This document shows, piece after piece, positions 10,163 to 18,542 of a stretch of 64,000 nt of DNA; the stretch's first letter is position 1, and each line of letters starts with the position of its first letter. Source of the stretch: Cyanobacteria bacterium SIG30 (GTDB lineage: Bacteria > Cyanobacteriota > Vampirovibrionia > Gastranaerophilales > Gastranaerophilaceae); NCBI GenBank assembly GCA_015152475.1, contig SUTW01000001.1:124001-188000 (forward strand). The letters are read 5' to 3'. Below the pieces are notes generated by a model. It saw only the letters and a list, made by a program, of their open reading frames with translations, did no database searches and was not told the origin of the DNA. The position numbers and the translations under genes were made by a program.

Positions 10163-10190
10163 AAAGGCTTGCTAAATGCAAGCCTTTTAA
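10163..10190. terminator. Bidirectional terminator between glnA and menG
   Basis: AAAGGCTTGC (10163-10172) and GCAAGCCTTT (10178-10187) form a 10-bp stem with loop TAAAT, flanked by A-rich and T-rich tracts. The right side overlaps the menG stop codon at 10187-10189. Confidence 0.88.
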
Positions 10191-10864
10191 TCATTTTTCT
10201 CCATAATTTGTACCGATAAAGTGCCAAATAAAAAGTTTTTCTGACAAATAAATTTAAAACCATTTTGTTCAAATAATTTAATTAAATCTTTTGGTTTTTT
10301 AAATTCATTTTTTGATTCTACCAAATATTTATAAGCATAACTATTTTTACTAAAAATTTTTGCAATTAATATTGTGATTTTATCAAAAAAGAAATCAAAC
10401 AGAGGATTTAACCTTGCAAAATCAAGATGTGCAAAACGCCCATTACATTTTAGGATTCTATATATTTCACCAATTGCCTTTTCTTCATTTTCAATATTTC
10501 TAAGGCCAAAACTTATACTAACGGCATCAAAAAAACTATCTTCAAAAGGAATATCAAGACAATCACCAAAAACAAAATTTATTTTGTCTCCATATCTTTT
10601 TTTTGCAATTGATAACATATTTTTCGAAAAATCGAGCCCATAAATTTCTGCACTTGGTTGCATTTTTTTTAAAATATAAGCAACATCGCCAGTTCCAGTA
10701 CATAAATCAATGACTTTTGAATTTTCGTTTAAATTTAATTTTTTAAAAGCATTTGTTTTTATAGTTTTATGAAATTTAAAAGAAATTAAATCATTCAAAA
10801 AATCATATTTAAAAGCAATGTCATCGAACATCTGTTGAATTTTAGCAGATATTTTATCAACCAT
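10187..10864 (-). CDS. menG: Demethylmenaquinone methyltransferase (UbiE/MenG family)
   Basis: 225 residues. SAM-dependent methyltransferase fold with motif I VIDLCTGTGDVAYIL, an acidic motif II (EIYGLDFS) and the family signature SFGLRNI. It performs the last C-methylation in menaquinone (or ubiquinone) synthesis. The start ATG directly follows the stop of the upstream UbiA-family gene, which supports a quinone role and translational coupling. In an anaerobe the product would most likely be menaquinone. Other men genes are not in the window. Confidence 0.88.
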   Translation of the reverse strand: MVDKISAKIQQMFDDIAFKYDFLNDLISFKFHKTIKTNAFKKLNLNENSKVIDLCTGTGDVAYILKKMQPSAEIYGLDFSKNMLSIAKKRYGDKINFVFGDCLDIPFEDSFFDAVSISFGLRNIENEEKAIGEIYRILKCNGRFAHLDFARLNPLFDFFFDKITILIAKIFSKNSYAYKYLVESKNEFKKPKDLIKLFEQNGFKFICQKNFLFGTLSVQIMEKND

Positions 10865-11737
10865 TTAACTCACCATCAAACTTATAATAATAATAACTGT
10901 ATATAAAATAAAAATTCTTTGACACAACATAAAGTTTGGAAGAAAAGCACTATCTTCTTTTTCTTCAATATATTTTTGCATTGATTTTTGAAGTTTTATA
11001 AGAAAATAAATTGATATTAAGGAAAATAACGCAATAAAAGAAATTATACCGTCAAAAACTAACCAAAATGTGTAAAAATATACAAAAATTATCAACGAAA
11101 TGATGCCAATTATTGCACTATTTTTAGTTTTAAATAATGAAGGATAAGTTTTTTTACCACTAACTTTATCAAAATCCAAATCCATAAAAGAATGAACCAT
11201 TGCAACAACACCTACTAAAATTGAAATTGGAATAGAAATTAAAAATAAATCAAAATCAAATCTATTCAACATAACAACAGATATTCCCTCAAACATCAAA
11301 GGGCCAAAAATCAAAGATATAAAAAATTCACTTGGCACATAATGACTTAATTTTGGGTATAAAAGTGATATTATGATGGTTGGAACAACTAAATATAAAA
11401 TTTCAAAACCTATTTTATAAATAAAAAATATTCCAATTAGTGAGGCAAAGAAAAAATATATAATAAATCCCCATAAAATATGTTTCAAAGAAAAAATGTT
11501 TTTATCAAGATATTCTGTTTTACACTTTTGTTTTGGAGTTTTTAATATTGTGTCTATAAAATCATCATATAGATTAACTCCTAAATGAACAAAAATTATA
11601 GCAACAAACGCTAAAAAGCCATAAAAAATATTCCCTTTATTTAAGTAACAATAAGTAAATGCTGTTAAAAAACATAAAATACTCATTGGCAAAGAATAAC
11701 CTCTGCAAGCTATAAACCATTGTTTAATTTTTTCCAA
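10865..11737 (-). CDS. menA: UbiA-family prenyltransferase, probably MenA
   Basis: 290 residues, about eight or nine membrane segments. The first Asp-rich motif is VNLYDDFIDT (about residues 54-63) and the second is FMDLDFDKVSGK. Both bind prenyl diphosphate through magnesium in UbiA enzymes. MenA joins a polyprenyl chain to 1,4-dihydroxy-2-naphthoate. The pairing with menG supports this. The start is TTG at 11737, chosen because GAGGAG (minus strand, 11750-11745) lies seven bases upstream. Other UbiA members (protohaem or chlorophyll type) are less likely given the neighbour. Confidence 0.75.
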   Translation of the reverse strand: MEKIKQWFIACRGYSLPMSILCFLTAFTYCYLNKGNIFYGFLAFVAIIFVHLGVNLYDDFIDTILKTPKQKCKTEYLDKNIFSLKHILWGFIIYFFFASLIGIFFIYKIGFEILYLVVPTIIISLLYPKLSHYVPSEFFISLIFGPLMFEGISVVMLNRFDFDLFLISIPISILVGVVAMVHSFMDLDFDKVSGKKTYPSLFKTKNSAIIGIISLIIFVYFYTFWLVFDGIISFIALFSLISIYFLIKLQKSMQKYIEEKEDSAFLPNFMLCQRIFILYTVIIIISLMVS

Positions 11738-11838
11738 AACACGTCTCCTCGTTAATAAATTAACATATCAAATTTGTGTGTAAAGAAAAGATTTAAAAAA
11801 TAATTCGCATAATAAATACTACATTTATTTGATTATGT

Positions 11839-11867
11839 TTGCATAATTAAAAAAAAGATAGTAGAAT
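11839..11867 (+). promoter_or_regulatory. Promoter of the sigma factor operon
   Basis: TTGCAT (11839-11844), 17-bp spacer, TAGAAT (11862-11867). The leader would be about 20 bases without a clear Shine-Dalgarno. A second TAGAAT at 11880-11885 could give a near-leaderless start. Confidence 0.55.
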
Positions 11868-11894
11868 TGTCCTATGGTGTAGAATAATTAAAAA

Positions 11895-12569
11895 ATGGCG
11901 ACAGAATTGCAATCAAAAATACAAGATTATATAGACATAATACAAAAAGTTGCGCGTGTTGAATACAAGCGTATTCCTTCACATATGGTAGATTGTGAAG
12001 AACTTGTTTCTATTGGCATAATTGCAATTCAAACAATGATAAAAGACAAAACGCCAGAACAACTTGAAAAATATAATTCGTCATATATAGCAACTGCCGT
12101 TAGATGGGCCATCAGAAATGAACTTAGAAATCGTTATAAATGGTATACTTTAAAACACAAAAATGATGAAGAAGATGGCGATTCAAGCGCAATACAAGAC
12201 GAAGGCTCAGCTTTAGACATCACACCAAGCAAAGTCAGAGAAGCAGTTTATGAAACAATTTTGTCAATTGATTCAATAGCTTCTGCATCTTCAGATAATG
12301 ATTCACCATTTGACTTTATAAAAGACCCATCCGCATTGCCTGATGAAAAGGCTGAAATATCTGAACTTGGAAAAATTATCAGAGAAGCGATTGCAAAATT
12401 GCCTCAAAAAGACAGAACTATCGTGGAATATAGATTTTACCGTAACATGCAAGTAAAACAAATTGCAGCACAAGTAGGTTTATCTTCTTCCCGTATTACA
12501 AGAATTGTACAAAATTCCTTAAACACAGTTAAAGAATATCTGCAAAAACGAGGAATTCAAGAATATTAA
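11895..12569 (+). CDS. RNA polymerase sigma factor, sigma-70 family (FliA/SigF-like)
   Basis: 224 residues. Region 2 is seen at about 25-90 (DCEELVSIGIIAIQTMI and AVRWAIRNELRNRYKWY). Region 4 is at about 170-220 (LPQKDRTIVEYRFYRNMQVKQIAAQVGLSSSRITRIVQNSL), a helix-turn-helix that reads -35 elements. The middle part (about 95-160) is acidic and poorly conserved. Size and architecture suit an alternative group 3 sigma factor. It heads a run of genes for glucan transfer and hydrolases with a 30-bp gap to the next gene. The regulon cannot be told. No anti-sigma gene is adjacent. Confidence 0.82.
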   Translation: MATELQSKIQDYIDIIQKVARVEYKRIPSHMVDCEELVSIGIIAIQTMIKDKTPEQLEKYNSSYIATAVRWAIRNELRNRYKWYTLKHKNDEEDGDSSAIQDEGSALDITPSKVREAVYETILSIDSIASASSDNDSPFDFIKDPSALPDEKAEISELGKIIREAIAKLPQKDRTIVEYRFYRNMQVKQIAAQVGLSSSRITRIVQNSLNTVKEYLQKRGIQEY

Positions 12570-12599
12570 TCACATTACATTGTCAAGAAAGGTTATAAA

Positions 12600-14489
12600 A
12601 TGCTCTGCGAAAAAAACAAAGAAAGAACAACCGAATACGAATTAACAATTCAAGAAGGTTTAAAAGTTTTAGGTAAAAAAAATCTAGCACTTATTCTTCA
12701 TGGAGTAAGCTTCCCCTCAATAACAGGTGAAGACACTGGATTTGGCACATATAACGGAGAAAGCGGACGCAAACTTATTGATTTTGCATCCGGAATTTTT
12801 AGTGCAATTCAATTAGGTCCAAATGGGAAAACAAAAGCTAGCGATTCAAGCCCATATACAGGAACTATTTTCTCACAAAACCCATTATTTATAGATTTAA
12901 AAGAACTTACAACTAAAAAATGGGGTAATCTTTTAAGTGACGAAACATACAGAAAAATCATTGATAATAACCCTGAAAAAGACCCTATGAGAGCAGCATA
13001 TGCTTACGCTTGTGATGCTTATGAATTAGCATTAACTGAAGTTTATGAAAATTTTAAGAAAAATGCTTCTTGGTTCTTAAAACACAAATTTTCCAACTTC
13101 AAAAAAGAAAATTCATTCTGGTTAAACAATGATGCATTATATGAAGCATTTATTATTGAAAACAAATCAGACTATTGGCCACAATGGGAAAATGAATTAG
13201 ACAGAAATTTATTCAAATCAGAAGATAAAAAAGCTGTTGATAAAAGAATAAAAGAAATTTCAAAAAAATACGAAAACGTAATTGAAAAATACAAATTAAC
13301 TCAATTTATTGCTTCAACTCAAGCAGACGAAACAAGAGCTTACGCAAAAGAAAAAAATATCAAAATGATTGCAGATAGACAAGTTGCATTTTCAGACAGA
13401 GATTGCTGGGCTTATCAATCATTATTCTTGGAAGGCTGGGCTTTAGGTTGTCCTCCTGATTATTTCAGCAAAGACGGACAAGCTTGGGGATTCCCTGTAA
13501 TTGACCCTGAAAAATTGTTTAATAAAGATGGTTCACTTGGACCTGCTGGCGTTATACTTAAAAAATTATATGTAAAAATGTTTAAAGAAAACCCTGGCGG
13601 AGTAAGAATTGACCACACAGTTGGTCTTATTGACCCTTGGGTTTATAAAGTTGGTTCACTTCCAAAAGTTGAAGAAGGTGCAGGAAGATTGTATTCTTCT
13701 CCAAACCATATTTTCTTAAACAAATTTTCAATTGCAACTATGGATGATGTTAATCTTGAAGTTGAACCAGATAAAGAAAAATGGGTTAAAAAATTAACTG
13801 ATGAACAAATCAAAAAATATGGTTTAACAATTGAAAAAATTGTTATTGCAGCAGCAAATGAAGTAGGACTTGATAAAAACGCAATCGTTGCAGAAGACCT
13901 TGGAACACTAACTTATCCTGTTGAAAAAGTTATGGAAAAATATGAACTTCAAGGTATGAAACTTGTTCAATTTGTTGTTGCAGAAGAAGAAGACCACCCA
14001 TACAGATGTAAAAACATAACACCTCATTCTTGGGCTATGGTTGGAACACATGATAATGAACCAATCAAAAGATGGGCTGATTCAGTAGTAAATACCGCAG
14101 AAGTTGATCCACATGTTGACAATCTTATGGAAGATATGTTTAATAACTTTGAAAACAAAGATGAAATAAAACATAAATTATACACTGATGGAGATGCTTT
14201 AGCTTTTGCAAAACTTGTTGAAATTTTTGCATCTGCTGCAGAAAACATTCAAATATTCTTTACTGATTTCTTTGGAATAAATGAAGTTTATAACAAACCC
14301 GGTACTTCAGGAGATCCAAACTGGACACTTCGTTTAAGCAGTAATTTTGAAGAACTTTATGCAGAAAACTTATCAAAAGGTCACGCATTAAATTTACCAA
14401 AAGCTATAATTTGTGCAATTAAAGCAAGAGGCGCTGAATTTGCTTCTCAAAATCAAGAAATTATAGAAAAATTAAACAAATTGGTATAA
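12600..14489 (+). CDS. malQ: 4-alpha-glucanotransferase (GH77, amylomaltase)
   Basis: 629 residues. It transfers alpha-1,4-glucan segments between maltodextrins in glycogen or starch metabolism. Catalytic residues by family: nucleophile D338 in RIDHTVGL, acid/base E432 in VAEDLG, and stabiliser D485 in GTHDN. The N-terminal ILHGVSFPS and SPYTGTIFSQNPLFIDL match GH77. The gap between nucleophile and acid/base is 94 residues. In the short Thermus-type enzyme it is about 47 by my recollection, so there is an insertion here. SD AAAGG precedes the ATG. Only three bases separate it from the next gene. Confidence 0.92.
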   Translation: MLCEKNKERTTEYELTIQEGLKVLGKKNLALILHGVSFPSITGEDTGFGTYNGESGRKLIDFASGIFSAIQLGPNGKTKASDSSPYTGTIFSQNPLFIDLKELTTKKWGNLLSDETYRKIIDNNPEKDPMRAAYAYACDAYELALTEVYENFKKNASWFLKHKFSNFKKENSFWLNNDALYEAFIIENKSDYWPQWENELDRNLFKSEDKKAVDKRIKEISKKYENVIEKYKLTQFIASTQADETRAYAKEKNIKMIADRQVAFSDRDCWAYQSLFLEGWALGCPPDYFSKDGQAWGFPVIDPEKLFNKDGSLGPAGVILKKLYVKMFKENPGGVRIDHTVGLIDPWVYKVGSLPKVEEGAGRLYSSPNHIFLNKFSIATMDDVNLEVEPDKEKWVKKLTDEQIKKYGLTIEKIVIAAANEVGLDKNAIVAEDLGTLTYPVEKVMEKYELQGMKLVQFVVAEEEDHPYRCKNITPHSWAMVGTHDNEPIKRWADSVVNTAEVDPHVDNLMEDMFNNFENKDEIKHKLYTDGDALAFAKLVEIFASAAENIQIFFTDFFGINEVYNKPGTSGDPNWTLRLSSNFEELYAENLSKGHALNLPKAIICAIKARGAEFASQNQEIIEKLNKLV

Positions 14490-14492
14490 AGA

Positions 14493-15479
14493 ATGAAAAT
14501 TAAAAACAATATAAAGAAAATTTGTTTTGCACTACTTGCGTTGATTACGATAACAAGTAGTGCAATTGCATTTTCTTTTAAAGATATAACTCTTAGATTC
14601 GCGCAAATTTCAGACAGCCACATATCAGAAAGAGCAAACACCAGCTACAAAATGCTTGGTAATTCAATTTTATTGTTAACAGATACAATAAAACAAATAA
14701 ATAAAATGAATGGGCTTGATTTCATTGTGTTTACAGGCGATATGGTTGACGAACCTATTGCCCAATACTGGAAAGATTTTTTTGAAATTTTAACTAGTTC
14801 AAAATACCCAATTCTTATGGCTTTTGGAAATCATGATTTAGCTCAAGGAAAAGGGGAATATTTAACACATAATGAAATTTTGGAGTTAATCAAAAAATAC
14901 AATAAAAATTATCCTTTTGACAAAACATATTACGCCATAACTCCAAAGCCTGATTTTAGAATAATTACTCTTGATTTAACTCAATACAAAACAGGAACAT
15001 CTAATGGTGAAATTTCACCTGAGCAACTTGCTTTTTTAGATGAAGAATTAAGCAAAAATCAAGATAAAATTATTATAATATTTCAACATTTTCCAACACT
15101 TGAACCATTTAATTCAAATGACCACAATATTATAAATTCGCAAGCATACAAAGATATTCTTGCAAAATATAATATGCCTATTGCAATTTTTTCTGGGCAT
15201 TATCACACGACAAAAATCACTCAAGAAAATAACATAATACACGTTTCAACACCGTCTTTAGTCACTTATCCAAATGCTTTTAGGGTAATAAACATTACAA
15301 ATTATAAAGATAGAGTAATTTTTGACTTTTATTTTAATGAAACAACATTAAAAAATCTTCAAGAGGAAAGCAAAGTAAATACTATCTCATATTCAACATT
15401 TTATGGCACAGAAAAAGACCGTTCAACAACAATCACAATAAAAAAGAAAAAACGTAAGGAAAAAAAGAATGAACAATAG
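14493..15479 (+). CDS. Exported or membrane-anchored metallophosphoesterase
   Basis: 328 residues. Residues 8-27 form a hydrophobic signal or anchor (CFALLALITITSSAIAF). The calcineurin-like motifs appear in order: FAQISDSHIS (DxH), VFTGDMVD (GDxxD), FGNHD (GNHD), a histidine in FQHFP, and SGHYHTTK (GHxH). It is thus a two-metal phosphoesterase, probably outside the cytoplasm. The substrate is unknown. The C-terminus is very basic (IKKKKRKEKKNEQ). It overlaps the next gene by 11 bases. Confidence 0.82.
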   Translation: MKIKNNIKKICFALLALITITSSAIAFSFKDITLRFAQISDSHISERANTSYKMLGNSILLLTDTIKQINKMNGLDFIVFTGDMVDEPIAQYWKDFFEILTSSKYPILMAFGNHDLAQGKGEYLTHNEILELIKKYNKNYPFDKTYYAITPKPDFRIITLDLTQYKTGTSNGEISPEQLAFLDEELSKNQDKIIIIFQHFPTLEPFNSNDHNIINSQAYKDILAKYNMPIAIFSGHYHTTKITQENNIIHVSTPSLVTYPNAFRVINITNYKDRVIFDFYFNETTLKNLQEESKVNTISYSTFYGTEKDRSTTITIKKKKRKEKKNEQ

Positions 15480-16401
15480 TTTTAAAGTTAAATTCAGAGG
15501 TACAAGAGGGTCTTACCCTACTCCTTGCGCAGATTATTTAAAATTTGGCGGAAATACTTCTTGTGTTGAAGTAAATGTTGGTGGCAACCTTATTATATTG
15601 GACGCAGGTGGCGGAATTATAACATTAGGTGATGAGCTTTTAAGAGAACATATCTTAAGTGGCAACACTCCACAGGATAGAAAACCAATAAAAGCTAGTG
15701 TCATTTTAAGTCATATTCATCAAGACCATATTCAAGGACTACCTTTTTTTAAACCACTTTATAACAATTCAACAACACTTGAGATTTTTGGTCTTTCACC
15801 AAACAACGAAGACTTAAAATCAATACTTTCACAAGTTTTATTTGAAAAAGTATTCCCACTGGGTCTTGAAGATATAAGTTGCAATTTTAAAATAAATAAC
15901 TTAAATGAAAGACAAGCACTTATATTAAACAAAGATAAAGAAACGAGAATCGAAAATATTGAAAATATACAAAACATTGAATTTGATGAAAACGATGTTT
16001 TAATTACTGCTCATAAAACTTTTGCCCATCCTAAAAATGGCTGTTTATGCGTCAAAATACAGTATCAAGGAAAAACTTTGGTATACGCAACAGACAAAGA
16101 AAGTTATAAAGATGGTGATAGAAAATTTGTTAAATTTGCACATGATGCCGATGTTTTAATTCATGATGCACAATACACAACAGAAGAATATAGTTCACCA
16201 ATTTCACCTAAACAAGGTTTTGGACACTCAACATTTGAAATGGCAATAGAAAATGCAAAACTTGCGCATGTTAAAAAACTATATTTCTTCCATTATGATC
16301 CAAATTATAACGATAATATTTTAGAAAACTTAGAAAAAACTTACCAAAAACTTTCTCCAAATTATATTTTTGCAAAGGAGAATATGGAAATTGTTTTATA
16401 A
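15469..16401 (+). CDS. MBL-fold metal-dependent hydrolase (RNase Z / phosphodiesterase-like)
   Basis: 310 residues. The N-terminus FRGTRGSYPTP with FGGNTSCVEV and LDAGGGI is typical of the RNase Z-like and cyclic-nucleotide phosphodiesterase-like MBL branch. The metal site is HIHQDH, with later metal ligands in DVLIHDAQY and GHSTFEMA. The exact substrate is unknown. It is cytoplasmic by lack of a signal. AAGGA eight bases upstream fixes the start inside the 3' end of the previous gene, so translation is likely coupled. Confidence 0.75.
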   Translation: MNNSFKVKFRGTRGSYPTPCADYLKFGGNTSCVEVNVGGNLIILDAGGGIITLGDELLREHILSGNTPQDRKPIKASVILSHIHQDHIQGLPFFKPLYNNSTTLEIFGLSPNNEDLKSILSQVLFEKVFPLGLEDISCNFKINNLNERQALILNKDKETRIENIENIQNIEFDENDVLITAHKTFAHPKNGCLCVKIQYQGKTLVYATDKESYKDGDRKFVKFAHDADVLIHDAQYTTEEYSSPISPKQGFGHSTFEMAIENAKLAHVKKLYFFHYDPNYNDNILENLEKTYQKLSPNYIFAKENMEIVL

Positions 16402-16972
16402 AAAAATTATTCTAATATTATCTATATTTTTATTAACAATACCTGTTAGTGCAAAAATAAATCCGATAAATGCAGAAAAAAATGCTCAATCAAGAAACAA
16501 TTCAGGTGTTGAATATATGCAAGAAAAGGATTATCTTGCAGCAATTAAAGAGTTTAAAATTGCAATTGCAATAAACCCTAATCACCAAACTAGTGCAATT
16601 TATCACAATAATTTAGGTCGTGCATATATTGAAATGGCAAAAGTATACAAAGAATACAAAATGCCAAAACAAAGCATTGAATTTGCGCATTTTGCAGAAA
16701 TATCATTTGAAAATGCCATAAACCAAGATTGTATGCAACTAAATTTTTATAAAAACTTAGTTGAAAGTTTTGAATTACAAAACATTTTAGCTTCAAAACG
16801 CAAAGAATATTTGAAAAAAACTGAAAATCCTTTTAATTCTATAATAGTTGCTTTTATTGAAGAAAAAATGGGAAATAAAACAACAATGCAAATTATTCTT
16901 GATGATTTTATAGCCCAATATCCAGATTTAATTATCACAATCTCATTAAAAAATTTTTTAAGTCAGCAATAA
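16391..16972 (+). CDS. Secreted or periplasmic TPR-repeat protein
   Basis: About 193 residues from a TTG start at 16391, placed ten bases after AAAGGAG (16374-16380). An earlier TTG at 16370 is possible but lies before that Shine-Dalgarno. Residues 1-22 (FYKKIILILSIFLLTIPVSA) are a signal peptide. A tetratricopeptide repeat follows (SGVEYMQEKDYLAAIKEFKIAIAINPNH and NNLGRAYIEMAKVYKEY). No enzymatic motif is seen. It overlaps the previous gene by 11 bases and ends the sigma-malQ gene run. Function unknown; TPR proteins usually scaffold complexes. Confidence 0.7.
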   Translation: MFYKKIILILSIFLLTIPVSAKINPINAEKNAQSRNNSGVEYMQEKDYLAAIKEFKIAIAINPNHQTSAIYHNNLGRAYIEMAKVYKEYKMPKQSIEFAHFAEISFENAINQDCMQLNFYKNLVESFELQNILASKRKEYLKKTENPFNSIIVAFIEEKMGNKTTMQIILDDFIAQYPDLIITISLKNFLSQQ

Positions 16973-16991
16973 ATACCGAATTTTAACAATA

Positions 16992-17019
16992 TTGAAAAAG
17001 TTGAAAAAACTGTTATAAT
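16992..17019 (+). promoter_or_regulatory. Promoter giving a leaderless mRNA for the FlhA-C-like gene
   Basis: TTGAAA (16992-16997), 16-bp spacer, TATAAT (17014-17019) with extended TG. Only six bases separate the -10 from the ATG at 17026, so transcription should start at or next to the A of ATG. Confidence 0.75.
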
Positions 17020-17025
17020 ACAAAT

Positions 17026-18477
17026 ATGTTTAAAAGTACTAGACAAGAATTTTGTATTAAAAATTGTTCAATGGAAGAAACTGGAGCATTAGAAAAAATG
17101 CTCAACGAAACTGCAAAAGCTGGATGGGATTTGTATTCTATTCATGAAGCAGAAAGTTCAGAAGGTTTTCAATATAGTTGTATTTTTATAAGAGAAGTTG
17201 AAAGAACAGAAGAAGACTCTGATTTTGAAGATATAACAGGTTTCAAAACTCAAATGGAACGTCTTATGTTTTCTAAAGAAAAACCTTATGAACTTTGTAT
17301 AGATTTACAACACAAAATTAAAGAAAAAAAAGAAAAAATTGAAAATATAAAAAATTTCTTAGACTCCGCAAAAGAAGATGAAAGAGAAGTTTTAAACAAT
17401 GAAATTTCAAGAGAGCTCGAAATTTTAAATTCGCTTAAAAAACAATTAAAAAGCGTTATGTCACCTTCAAATTTAACCAGTAATTTAGGCGAAGAAAGAT
17501 TTTCAATCTGTTTAAGTGAAGAACTATATTGCATCAATAATTATGAAAATGATGAAAATATTCTTGCTCAAACAGTTAAAGTCAGAGAAGAATTAACAAA
17601 TGAACTAGGATATATCATCCCAAAAATAAAATTTATTGAAGAACCAAATTTAAATGAAAATGAATTCACAATAAATATTCATGGCACTCCAATAGTTCAA
17701 GCTTTTGCGTACCCTGACTATTTGGCATTTTTTGAAGATGAATTAAATTTAAAAAAATATCCTAAAGAAACCATCAGAACAAAAGATGATATTTCCGGAA
17801 GAAAAATTGCCTGGATAAAAAAAGAGTTTTCAAAAGATTACTGGGCAAAAGGAATGAATGCCTGTGAATTTATAGGAAGATACATTAAATATTATTCTGT
17901 TCGTCATGTTGAAGAAATTTTCAATTATTCTGACATAAATAGATATATAGAAATTGTAAGCAAAAATAATTCATTCTTAATTGACAGTATCTTAGGAGAT
18001 TATATAAGTGTTGCAGAATTAAAATATATTTTCTGCCAACTTATAAGAGAAAAAGTTAGTGTTAAAGATGTAATTTATATTTTTGAAAAAATAAATGATT
18101 TTTCAGATGGTGATTTCAAAACAGATTTATTAGATAAAATCAGAATGTCTTTAAGCAGACAAATTTCACATTCTTTTGCAAATGAAGATAAAGAAATTAT
18201 AGGCTACGAAGTAGGTGAAAAAACTTTAAAACTGATTGAAAGTGAATCTGATATAGAAGAAGGCAATTCTCTGGTTAGAATAGATAGCACAAAATTTAAA
18301 AAATTTATTAAAAATTTAGCCGTATTCTCTATGCAAGAAAAAATCGTTTTAATTGCGCCTCAACAATACAGACAATTATTTTTCGTACTTGCTTCTCAAG
18401 TTTATATGGATATTCCGGTTTTATGTTATGAAGAAATATCCAATGATTATGATTTAAAAATCTTAGGCGAACTTTAA
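17026..18477 (+). CDS. Soluble FlhA cytoplasmic-domain-like protein with DUF4177-like head
   Basis: 483 residues, no membrane segment. Residues 1-60 resemble a DUF4177-like fold (NETAKAGWDLYSIHEAE). Residues 95-145 are a Lys/Glu coiled coil. Residues 155-483 match the cytoplasmic domain of the flagellar/type III export gate FlhA in order: EERFSICLSEEL, VREELTNELGYIIPKIKF, INIHGTPIVQAFAYPDYLAF, AWIKKEF, IFCQLIREKVSVKDVIYIFE, IRMSLSRQIS, and IVLIAPQQYRQLFF before a final ISNDYDLKILGEL. In flagella this domain docks substrate-chaperone complexes. Here the eight-helix membrane part is absent and replaced, and no flagellar genes are adjacent. Function is inferred only as a docking or adaptor protein. 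Confidence 0.75.
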   Translation: MFKSTRQEFCIKNCSMEETGALEKMLNETAKAGWDLYSIHEAESSEGFQYSCIFIREVERTEEDSDFEDITGFKTQMERLMFSKEKPYELCIDLQHKIKEKKEKIENIKNFLDSAKEDEREVLNNEISRELEILNSLKKQLKSVMSPSNLTSNLGEERFSICLSEELYCINNYENDENILAQTVKVREELTNELGYIIPKIKFIEEPNLNENEFTINIHGTPIVQAFAYPDYLAFFEDELNLKKYPKETIRTKDDISGRKIAWIKKEFSKDYWAKGMNACEFIGRYIKYYSVRHVEEIFNYSDINRYIEIVSKNNSFLIDSILGDYISVAELKYIFCQLIREKVSVKDVIYIFEKINDFSDGDFKTDLLDKIRMSLSRQISHSFANEDKEIIGYEVGEKTLKLIESESDIEEGNSLVRIDSTKFKKFIKNLAVFSMQEKIVLIAPQQYRQLFFVLASQVYMDIPVLCYEEISNDYDLKILGEL

Positions 18478-18542
18478 TTTATTTTAAAATTTTAAAATAC
18501 CTATGTTTGTGTTAAAATTCCATTATAAATTAGGAGAAAAAA

